From IMG/VR virus record IMGVR_UViG_3300042882_000260, positions 1 to 55,129 of that record: 55,129 nucleotides of DNA. One strand, given 5' to 3'. The position numbers and the translations under genes were made by a program. Every line of letters begins with the position of its first letter. The first letter of the stretch is position 1. The DNA comes from a virus. Shown here in pieces: positions 23,758 through 30,196 of the stretch. Under the pieces are notes generated by a model. That model was not told the origin of the DNA, ran no database searches, and saw only the letters and a program-made list of their open reading frames with translations.

Positions 23758-25094
23758 TTTTGTACTTTTAACGCATTTAGTAAATTATTTTGTACGGCAC
23801 CCTTCAAACTCAGTACTGACACCACTCGCTCGTCTATTGTACCGCTAGCGATGATGTGAATAATTCGTACTGGGCGCTGCTGACCTTGCCTGTGCAGCCG
23901 CGCGTTGAACTGCTGGTAGTGCCCAAGTGACCACGTCAAGCCAAACCAAACAGCCAGGCAGCCACCGTCTTGTAAGTTTAGCCCGTGCCCAGCAGACTGC
24001 GGATGCGCAAACATTAGCTTAATCTTACCCTGCTGCCAACGCACGACGGTGTTGGGGTCCTTGTCTAACGCGACGCCACTAGGGAAGCGCTGCTGCAGCT
24101 TGGCTAGGTCGTGCTTAAAGTTGTACGCGACCAGGATGTTCTCACCGCTGTTGTTCTCAATGATCTCGGCTAGGGCGTCAAGCTTAACGTTGTGAATGTT
24201 CGTCCAGTTGTGGTGCTCGTCGGTGTAGATGGCCCCGTTGGCGTACTGCAGTAACTTGCCGGCTAACACGGCCGCATTCATGGCCTCAATCTCTTCGCCG
24301 TCTGGCAGCGTCGCCAGTAGCGTGGTCTCGAAGTCCTTGTACTCACGCAGCGTGGCCGGTGGTAAGTCTACGGCCTCGACCAAACTTATCCGATCAGGCA
24401 GCTCAAGGTAGTCATCACTGCTCATGCTCAACACCTTGTCCCTAAGCAGGGCGTGTATCTTACCGGCGCTACCCTCACGCAGTGTGAAGTTGTAGCCCAT
24501 GTAGTCCTTCTCGAAGAACCGGTCCTTGTAGGATGTCATCGTCCTACCTAGGCGCTCACCGAAGTCAATCAGGTACATCTGCGCCCAGACATCGAGTAGA
24601 CCATTGGGTGACGGGGTACCTGACAGTAAGACCATGTGCGTTGTGTCTGGTAGTACCTTGCGTAGCGCCCTAAAGCGCTTAGAGCTAGCGTTCTTGAACG
24701 AGTCGGACTCGTCGACCACCACGCAATCAAAGCGCCACTTCTTCTGCGACTTGACTAGCCACTCGACGTTCTCACGGTTAATCACGAAGACGTCCGCGTC
24801 TTGCATAAGCGCCGTCAGCCGTTGCCGCTCGTTGCCCGTGCAGACACTAATCTTTAAGTGCTTGGTGTGCTCCCACAGCTCGGCCTCTTGCGCCCAGACA
24901 CTGTTGGCCACCCGCAGTGGTGCGATGATTAGGGTCTTGTGTATCGTGAACGAGTCTATCAAGTCGTTGACGGCCGTCAGCGTTGAGATGGTCTTGCCTA
25001 GACCCATCGAGATGGCTAGCAGGCAGCGCTTCTGCTGCTTGATAAAATTAATCGCGTGTAACTGGTACTGGTGTAGATCACTCAGGGAACGCAT
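23754..25094 (-). CDS. SNF2-family helicase/ATPase (446 aa)
   Basis: The start at 25094 (MRSLSDLHQYQLHAINFI) has GGAG upstream. Motif I GLGKT is at 31-35 and motif II DES(D) at 128-131. The second RecA lobe carries Q..ARLHRQGQQRPV at about 395-410 (motif VI). This is the compact phage SNF2-like helicase often found beside VRR-NUC and DUF2800/DUF2815 genes, probably acting in DNA replication, recombination or repair. The start overlaps the VRR-NUC gene by 17 nt. The 3' end lies within promoter A. Confidence 0.9.
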   Translation of the reverse strand: MRSLSDLHQYQLHAINFIKQQKRCLLAISMGLGKTISTLTAVNDLIDSFTIHKTLIIAPLRVANSVWAQEAELWEHTKHLKISVCTGNERQRLTALMQDADVFVINRENVEWLVKSQKKWRFDCVVVDESDSFKNASSKRFRALRKVLPDTTHMVLLSGTPSPNGLLDVWAQMYLIDFGERLGRTMTSYKDRFFEKDYMGYNFTLREGSAGKIHALLRDKVLSMSSDDYLELPDRISLVEAVDLPPATLREYKDFETTLLATLPDGEEIEAMNAAVLAGKLLQYANGAIYTDEHHNWTNIHNVKLDALAEIIENNSGENILVAYNFKHDLAKLQQRFPSGVALDKDPNTVVRWQQGKIKLMFAHPQSAGHGLNLQDGGCLAVWFGLTWSLGHYQQFNARLHRQGQQRPVRIIHIIASGTIDERVVSVLSLKGAVQNNLLNALKVQK

Positions 25095-25344
25095 CGACCT
25101 GCTCCATAGTAGAGATAACCCTGACGTCGCAACCAAGTGCTCGCCGATTGACATGATCGCGTAACTGAAACGGTGTGGCTAGTGCACCCGGTCGCTTACA
25201 CTCAACAAAGATAATACGACCACCAGGTAGTGTGACAATCCGATCAGGGACACCTCGCTTGTTTGGCGAGGTGAACTTCTCACACGTACCTCCGAGTGAC
25301 TTAACCTTAACCACCAACGCCCTCTCTATGTCACGCTCTAGCAT
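25078..25344 (-). CDS. VRR-NUC domain nuclease (88 aa)
   Basis: Starts MLERDIERALVVKVKSLGGT. The catalytic PD-(D/E)XK core is GVPDRIVTLPGGRIIFVECK, with Asp34, Glu48 and Lys50 as the likely metal-binding and catalytic residues. At under 100 residues it is the standalone VRR-NUC form common in phages and probably cleaves structured DNA, working with the SNF2-like helicase whose start it overlaps. Its first 20-odd bases are duplicated at the start of the inserted nuclease gene upstream. Confidence 0.9.
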   Translation of the reverse strand: MLERDIERALVVKVKSLGGTCEKFTSPNKRGVPDRIVTLPGGRIIFVECKRPGALATPFQLRDHVNRRALGCDVRVISTMEQVDAFPE

Positions 25345-25353
25345 TTTGTAACC
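25328..25353. repeat. Direct repeat flanking the inserted nuclease gene, copy 1
   Basis: 26 bases spanning the leader and first codons (MLERDI) of the VRR-NUC gene match 25919-25944 at 24 of 26 positions. Confidence 0.85.
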
Positions 25354-25359
25354 TTTCAA

Positions 25360-25935
25360 TTAAAATCTGTAACTACGAGCCACGGTTATGGCCTTATCCC
25401 AATCGTTAGGATCAACACCTAATATCTGAAAAGTATTATCAGACCACTGGTCATCAATAACATCTATATAATTTAATTCACCAAATATTAAACATCCCCA
25501 TTTTTGTATATTTAAATTAGCACAGTGTTTATCCAAATATTTTGCTTTTTTTAATCCAACAACATCGTTTGTGTCCCCTTTTACTTCAACAAACCAATCA
25601 TAATTAGGCTTAATTATTTTTATGTTGTCCCATCCCTTTTCATGTAATGCTTCCATCTCATCAAATGAAGCGGTACGTTTTATTTTTTCATATTCTGCAA
25701 CAATTTCTTCAAGTTCTTCAACACTACGCGCTACTGCCATATCTCTATCTCCAAATGCTTTTATTTCAAAATCAGGAAGATACCAACCCAATTCGCCTAA
25801 ATCATATCCTTCATTTTCATATAAATATTTAATACCTAAAGTATCAAAAAAGACAGCCCACCTTGCCTCAAGCCTACTTCTAAAATGATAACCGTTGTAT
25901 TTTGTTTGTATTGCCTTAATATCACGCTCTAGCAT
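25360..25935 (-). CDS. Inserted PD-(D/E)XK nuclease, homing-endonuclease-like (191 aa)
   Basis: Start at 25935. The sequence YHFRSRLEARWAVFFDTLGI, then YENEGYDLG....YLPDFEI (Asp55) and WFVEVKGD (Glu117, Lys119), is a recognisable PD-(D/E)XK family seen as free-standing nucleases in phages. The gene is much more AT-rich than its neighbours. It begins with the same MLERDI codons as the VRR-NUC gene and is flanked by 26-bp near-identical direct repeats, so it looks like a cargo or homing insertion between the polymerase and VRR-NUC genes. Substrate unknown. Confidence 0.75.
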   Translation of the reverse strand: MLERDIKAIQTKYNGYHFRSRLEARWAVFFDTLGIKYLYENEGYDLGELGWYLPDFEIKAFGDRDMAVARSVEELEEIVAEYEKIKRTASFDEMEALHEKGWDNIKIIKPNYDWFVEVKGDTNDVVGLKKAKYLDKHCANLNIQKWGCLIFGELNYIDVIDDQWSDNTFQILGVDPNDWDKAITVARSYRF

Positions 25936-25944
25936 TTTATAACC
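25919..25944. repeat. Direct repeat flanking the inserted nuclease gene, copy 2
   Basis: 26 bases at the polymerase 3' end and nuclease start match 25328-25353 with two differences. Removing the DNA between the copies would rejoin the polymerase stop directly to a VRR-NUC start. Confidence 0.85.
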
Positions 25945-27706
25945 CCACCTCACATAAAAGTTTCTCAGCCTCAACCAGGTAGTAGTTGTAGTCAACGTCC
26001 GTTGGGAACGTGTCTGGCAACTCCATCAATGGTCGCGCACCCGCTGAGTTCGGTACGCGGTTACTGTTACTAGCGTAGTGTATACACTGCGCACTTGGTA
26101 CGGCATTGCTGTGATAGAACCTCACCGCCTTACCTAGGTACTGCCCTTGCCACGTAGCGCCACCCTGGACGCGTCGTATGGTAATGAACTGCGTGATGTC
26201 ACGGCAGTTGCGTATCGTTATCTCTAGCGGGATCTCGTGGGCAACGTACTGGGCCACCGCGTGGGCGATGATCGGGTCGTCTGGGTTCTTAGCTAGGCTA
26301 GTGCTAGCGAAGACGCCCTTGCCCTTGGTCTTGCCGTCTAGCTTAACGGCCACGTAGCTGTTAACGTCACGGCTGGCCAGTGCTCGGTAGTCTGTTCGCT
26401 CTAAATCGAACGAGGTGCGTAGCATCCAGTCGAACGCCACCACCTCAATCTTGTGCTCTAGCTTGCGTGGGCACAGGATCACCACGCCGTCGGTGTTGGC
26501 GCTGACTACCCTGGCGCCCGCTAGCTCTACGGCCTCGATCAGCATAAGCAGCGCAAGCTGGCCGGTGATGGTTGTCTGTATCAGTAGCTCTGGCGCGAAC
26601 AGCGCGCTGTACTTACTGCCAAGCTTACCAAAGCTGCCGTTGACGGCAATCTTAAGCACGTCGGCCGTTACCTTGTCGCCACGGTGCTTGGCCTCTAGGC
26701 GCCTGGTGACTATTGTCTGGTACACGCGCAAGAACGGCGCGCCCATGCTCTTAGGCGCCAACCGCTGCTGCAGGATAATGTTCGGGTAGTAGCTGGCCAC
26801 GTCTAGCTCTAGCAGTATGTTCTCGTCGTCTGCCTTGATGTACTGCGACTTCTCGCAGCTGTGCAGGCCACCGATGCCCATCTGATACTCGGCCGTGCCG
26901 ATCTTAATCTTAGTGTTGCGTAGCCAGTCCGGCATCTGCACCGCGCCGTTCAACCCTAGCGTGAACTTGTGCTCGCACAGGCTGTTGATCAGTAGGTTAA
27001 GCGCCGTGTCGGTGAAGTTAACAATCTTAGGGTCGGTGTAGTTAAAGGTCGTGTTGTCCTTCAGCGTTACCTTACCGTAGCCCTCGTTCGTGATCTTGGT
27101 CAGCTCGCTGATGATCACCGTCTCGGCAATCTGCGCATCGCTCTTACTGCGTAGGTCCATGCCGTACTGCTTGCTCATTGTGACGCGCAGGTCAATCTGC
27201 GGCTTCAGCGCCTTGTACAGCATGGCCGTCGTGTGTAGGTCGTTCTCGCAGTACTGGCGTAGCTCAGCGCGTTGGCTTGGGGATATTCTGCTGCTTGGGT
27301 CAATCGGTAGGTCTTGCATCTTAGGGGCGTTCATGCGGCCGCCGTAGATCTTAAGGCTAGAGCGCCCAGGGGCGACCTCGATTAGGTCAATGTGGTCTGT
27401 CTTTAGTAGCTCAAACTTATGCGCACGCAGTATCGTCCAGCTCGGCTGGTTGCTCTTAATGATACTGTCGGATAGGTCTTTAATCTTTTGGTTGGTGTAG
27501 CCAGCTAGGGCTGCACTGATAATAGGTATGTCGTAGCTGTTGCCGTTGAAGCTGATAACGGTCTCTGTCTTAAACAGTGCCGTGATTTTATTTACATCAA
27601 GCTTGGCGTCTGCGTGAAATTCAAAGTGACGGATCTTGCCATCATCTAAGCGCAGCATCGAGAGTAGAAAATAATCCGAGTAGACCTCGGTATCGATTAT
27701 AAACAT
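25937..27706 (-). CDS. Family B DNA polymerase (589 aa)
   Basis: The 3'-5' exonuclease motifs are visible: Exo I IIDTE (Asp5, Glu7), Exo II SFNGNSYDIP (Asp59) and Exo III YCEND (Tyr152, Asp156). Polymerase motifs follow: A ELDVASYYPNII (Asp302), B KIAVNGSFGKLGSKY (352-366) and C SANTDGV (Asp406). At 589 residues it is compact for family B and no TPR1/TPR2 (protein-priming) insertions are obvious. It replicates the phage genome with the primase-helicase at 30197. Its TAA is one base before the start of the inserted nuclease gene. Confidence 0.92.
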   Translation of the reverse strand: MFIIDTEVYSDYFLLSMLRLDDGKIRHFEFHADAKLDVNKITALFKTETVISFNGNSYDIPIISAALAGYTNQKIKDLSDSIIKSNQPSWTILRAHKFELLKTDHIDLIEVAPGRSSLKIYGGRMNAPKMQDLPIDPSSRISPSQRAELRQYCENDLHTTAMLYKALKPQIDLRVTMSKQYGMDLRSKSDAQIAETVIISELTKITNEGYGKVTLKDNTTFNYTDPKIVNFTDTALNLLINSLCEHKFTLGLNGAVQMPDWLRNTKIKIGTAEYQMGIGGLHSCEKSQYIKADDENILLELDVASYYPNIILQQRLAPKSMGAPFLRVYQTIVTRRLEAKHRGDKVTADVLKIAVNGSFGKLGSKYSALFAPELLIQTTITGQLALLMLIEAVELAGARVVSANTDGVVILCPRKLEHKIEVVAFDWMLRTSFDLERTDYRALASRDVNSYVAVKLDGKTKGKGVFASTSLAKNPDDPIIAHAVAQYVAHEIPLEITIRNCRDITQFITIRRVQGGATWQGQYLGKAVRFYHSNAVPSAQCIHYASNSNRVPNSAGARPLMELPDTFPTDVDYNYYLVEAEKLLCEVGL

Positions 27707-27723
27707 TAAGGGGTGGCCTTTTA

Positions 27724-27752
27724 GTTAAAACGCCCCTCAGCATCGAGGGGCG
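27724..27752 (-). terminator. Intrinsic terminator / attenuator between DUF2815-like and polymerase genes
   Basis: Reading the minus strand, CGCCCCTC, loop GATGCT and GAGGGGCG form an 8-bp GC stem followed by TTTT. It would partly end transcripts coming from the DUF2815 gene, tuning polymerase expression. Confidence 0.65.
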
Positions 27753-27754
27753 GT

Positions 27755-27766
27755 GTTACATGTAAC
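27755..27766. other. 12-bp perfect palindrome
   Basis: GTTACATGTAAC lies between the DUF2815-like stop and the terminator hairpin, immediately followed by the palindrome ACGCGT. It could be a protein-binding site; no function is evident. Confidence 0.35.
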
Positions 27767-27771
27767 GCGTA

Positions 27772-28287
27772 TTAAAAGTCTTCGTCGATCACATCAAAGT
27801 CATCTACTCCAACACTCGTACCGCCGTCACCGAACGGTTCACCGTCACCGGCAAATTGAACGGCCAACAGGTTAGCGTTGATACGCTTACCAAAGCCATT
27901 GTCCTGTGCCCAAAGCTCGATTATTGCGTTGACGTAGCAACCAGCGTAGAAAACATTGTCGTCTTCTGTTACTGGTGACTTGTCCTTGCCGATAACCAAC
28001 GGACGTTTGCCGTTAGCGCCCTTGATACTAAAGTGACCGGCGTACCCGTCGTAGTCAATCTCGTCGCCATCCTTAAGGCAGATCTTGTCGGCGCCAAGCT
28101 TAGCACCTTTTAAGTCTGTCTTAACTTTCTCAGCGATTGCAGACTGAATCTCGGCGATTGTTTCCGCGTGTGTCTTTTTGTTTAGTAGGAAGGTTGCCTC
28201 GTACTTAGTTTCGTTGCCTTGGAAAGACGCCTTGTGAAACAGTGAGGGGAATGATAGTCGTACATTTTTAAGTTTAATTTGAGACAT
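27772..28287 (-). CDS. DUF2815-like ssDNA-binding protein (171 aa)
   Basis: The N-terminus KLKNVRLSFPSLFHKASFQGNETKYEATFLL and the central region YDGYAGHFSIKGANGKRPLVIGKDKSPVTEDDNVFYAGCYVNAIIELWAQDN (split across about 80-135) are typical of DUF2815, an OB-fold family related to phage single-strand binding proteins. The C-terminus is strongly acidic and ends in Phe (VDDFDVIDEDF), as in T7 gp2.5-type SSBs. It would coat ssDNA at the fork and recruit polymerase and nuclease partners. AAAAGGAAAAAG precedes the start. Confidence 0.85.
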   Translation of the reverse strand: MSQIKLKNVRLSFPSLFHKASFQGNETKYEATFLLNKKTHAETIAEIQSAIAEKVKTDLKGAKLGADKICLKDGDEIDYDGYAGHFSIKGANGKRPLVIGKDKSPVTEDDNVFYAGCYVNAIIELWAQDNGFGKRINANLLAVQFAGDGEPFGDGGTSVGVDDFDVIDEDF

Positions 28288-28343
28288 TTTACTTTTTCCT
28301 TTTTACGTTTGAAGTTTATTGTGCCTAGACTGCGCACAAAAAG

Positions 28344-28362
28344 AATATTAGCACAGCTAATT
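28344..28362. promoter_or_regulatory. Operator-like motif, second family
   Basis: AATATTAGCACAGCTAATT, in the 70-nt gap upstream of the DUF2815-like gene, closely matches sites in the divergent promoter at 29903-29936. It probably binds the same regulator, perhaps the 67-aa Cro/YdaS-like protein. Confidence 0.5.
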
Positions 28363-29481
28363 AATTAAGTCAAAGTCATTTTTACTGACGTTGACCGGCG
28401 GACGCTTGTCTGACTCAGGCACTAGCGTTGGTGCGCCCTCTGGCTTGGTGACCAGGTCGTCCAGCAGCTCAGCGCGTGACTTGCCCAGCTCCTTCTCGGC
28501 CTGCGCCGGTGAGATAATCTTGCGCGTGTAGAGCGTGTCCTCGCCTAGCACGTCACGCAGTGCGGCCGCTGTCGCTACCTCGTCACGCCACGCGCGGTTG
28601 GCCCTACCGGCTACCAGCTTGTACCCGTTGAACCCTTGGCCGCTGCTTAGTCGGTCGGTCACCAAGGTCTCGACGGCGTCGAACCATGAGACGATTAGCT
28701 TCTTATTGTCTAGCGCTGTCTTAAGCTGCTCGTCTGTCAGCTGCTCCGGCTTGCTGGTGTCCAGGTTATCGAACGAGGTCATCAGCGTGCTCTCGGTTAG
28801 CTTGGCTAGCGCTGGGCAGGTGGCCTTAGCTCGACACCACTGACACTGTTTCTCACCTGGCACTCTTGGCGCGTTCTCGCTCAAGGCTAGCTCGGCCGCC
28901 TGCTTTAGGCGCTCACCCCAACGGTTAAGCTCGTCGATGCCGATGGTCCACTCTGAGATGTGATCGAGGCGCGGCTGCACAATAACTATATTAATAGTCT
29001 TGATGTTGAACAGCATGCCGTAGTCGTTCACCGCACCGAGGGCGTACAGTATGCCCTGCGTGTTGTTCTCGGCGTCAACGCGCACACCCTTGCCGTACTT
29101 AAGGTCAACGATGGTCATGGTCTCGTCGTTGATCACGATGGCGTCACTGGTGCCGAACCCCTCTGGCGCGATGTGACTGAAGTCCACGCGCTGCTCGATG
29201 AATAGCTCGCCGCTGATTGAGTTGACGTAGCTGACGTAAGTCATAACGTAGTCGTACATGTCTTGGGTGACGACCACGTTGCTCTCTAACAGCGTTTCGC
29301 CAATTACGTTATTCCAACTGTCGCCTCGCAGCAGCATCTCAGCTAGCTCGTGCGCGGCCGTGCCCTCTTCAGCAAAGACCGAGGTTGTGTTGGGGAAGTC
29401 CTTCTCGGCGAACACGCTGCCGGCACAGAGGGACCACTTCGCGCTACCGCTAGCGCTTAGCTTTGCGTGGGCGGTGCTCAT
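28357..29481 (-). CDS. DUF2800-like RecB/Cas4-type nuclease (374 aa)
   Basis: The N-terminus LSASGSAKWSLCAGS contains Cys19; H44 lies in GTAAHELAE. The nuclease core GTSDAIVIND....IVDLKYGKG supplies Asp113, Asp126 and Lys128. A C-terminal CQWCRAKATC cluster (213, 216, 222) together with Cys19 forms the four-Cys set expected for an Fe-S site in Cas4/AddB-like PD-(D/E)XK enzymes. In phages DUF2800 genes pair with DUF2815 SSBs, implying end processing in recombination or replication. The start overlaps the upstream gene (ATGA). Confidence 0.88.
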   Translation of the reverse strand: MSTAHAKLSASGSAKWSLCAGSVFAEKDFPNTTSVFAEEGTAAHELAEMLLRGDSWNNVIGETLLESNVVVTQDMYDYVMTYVSYVNSISGELFIEQRVDFSHIAPEGFGTSDAIVINDETMTIVDLKYGKGVRVDAENNTQGILYALGAVNDYGMLFNIKTINIVIVQPRLDHISEWTIGIDELNRWGERLKQAAELALSENAPRVPGEKQCQWCRAKATCPALAKLTESTLMTSFDNLDTSKPEQLTDEQLKTALDNKKLIVSWFDAVETLVTDRLSSGQGFNGYKLVAGRANRAWRDEVATAAALRDVLGEDTLYTRKIISPAQAEKELGKSRAELLDDLVTKPEGAPTLVPESDKRPPVNVSKNDFDLIN

Positions 29482-29861
29482 GATCCAAGCGCCAATAGTT
29501 GCTTAGCCAATGACGGTAGCTTGTCGGCTGAGACGTCGCTTACCAAAGTGGCGCCGAAGCTAGAGATCACTGCCTTAATCTTGTCTCTGTTCGCTGGGTC
29601 CTTGCGCACTAGGTCCAAGCACAGCGCCTTTAGCTTGTCGTGCGTTTGCTCTGGTGACTCTTCAACCTTCTCGGCTGCCGGCGGATCGTTCTGTACAACC
29701 TTAAGCTCGGCCTTAGGCTTCTTAGGTGCCGGGGCCGTTAGCTCTACCTCGTAGACGGTCTCGGTCGGTGCCGGTGTGACGCTGGCGGTCGTAACGTCTA
29801 GCGCTGCAGTAAGGCGGTGGATGGCTAGGGTTAGCTCTTTGATGTTATCTTCTAGTGACAT
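29478..29861 (-). CDS. Replication-module companion protein (127 aa)
   Basis: Start at 29861 (MSLEDNIKELTLAIHRLTAA) with AAAAGGAAAATC upstream. An N-terminal helix is followed by a Pro/Ala/Lys linker (about 45-75) and a C-terminal helical domain (DKLKALCLDLVRKDPANRDKIKAVISSFGA...LPSLAKQLLAL). Proteins of this plan precede DUF2800 genes in other phages. It overlaps the DUF2800 start. The function is unknown, perhaps an adaptor for the nuclease or SSB. Confidence 0.7.
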   Translation of the reverse strand: MSLEDNIKELTLAIHRLTAALDVTTASVTPAPTETVYEVELTAPAPKKPKAELKVVQNDPPAAEKVEESPEQTHDKLKALCLDLVRKDPANRDKIKAVISSFGATLVSDVSADKLPSLAKQLLALGS

Positions 29862-29892
29862 TTTGATTTTCCTTTTAGTTTTAAGTGATGTG

Positions 29893-29936
29893 TTGCAAAA
29901 TAATATTACCACAGCTAATATTACTTGTGCTAATAT
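29893..29936. promoter_or_regulatory. Divergent promoter-operator region
   Basis: On the plus strand, -35 TTGCAA (29893-29898), a 17-nt spacer and -10 TAATAT (29916-29921) precede the Cro-like gene. On the minus strand a -10 TAATAT (29903-29908) with an upstream TTAGCA faces the replication genes. ATATTACCACAGCTAATATT (29903-29922) and an inverted ATATTAGCACAAGT (29923-29936) look like adjacent operators. Confidence 0.65.
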
Positions 29937-29966
29937 ATTTGCGTATTCAACTAAAGGGTAATCATA

Positions 29967-30170
29967 ATGAGTAAGTTAGTAGAGCTGGTCGCGTACTTCG
30001 GTACGCAGGATAAGATGGCCGACGCGCTAGAGGTAACGCAGGGCGCCGTCAGTCAGTGGATCGCTACGGGTGGCTTGCCTGCCCGTCGAGCGATTGAGAT
30101 TGAACGCATCACTAAGGGCCGCTTTAAGGCGCTGGATATTGTAGCACCTAGCGAGTCAGCGGACCTATAA
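29967..30170 (+). CDS. Cro/YdaS-like HTH regulator (67 aa)
   Basis: The helix-turn-helix DKMADALEVTQGAVSQWIATG (split as DKMADALEV..GAVSQW), followed by LPARRAIEIERITKGRFKALDI, is the typical Cro or YdaS-like pattern. AAAGGG precedes the ATG. It lies in a divergent arrangement against the replication operon, with candidate operators between them, so it probably switches early transcription. Co-transcribed with the primase-helicase. Confidence 0.85.
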   Translation: MSKLVELVAYFGTQDKMADALEVTQGAVSQWIATGGLPARRAIEIERITKGRFKALDIVAPSESADL

Positions 30171-30196
30171 AAACAATTAATAGATTGGACACTCCA

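Noticed and set aside
29967-30170. Temperate lifestyle based on the Cro-like gene
   Set aside because: No integrase, excisionase, partition or clear CI-type repressor is found; lytic phages also carry Cro-like regulators.
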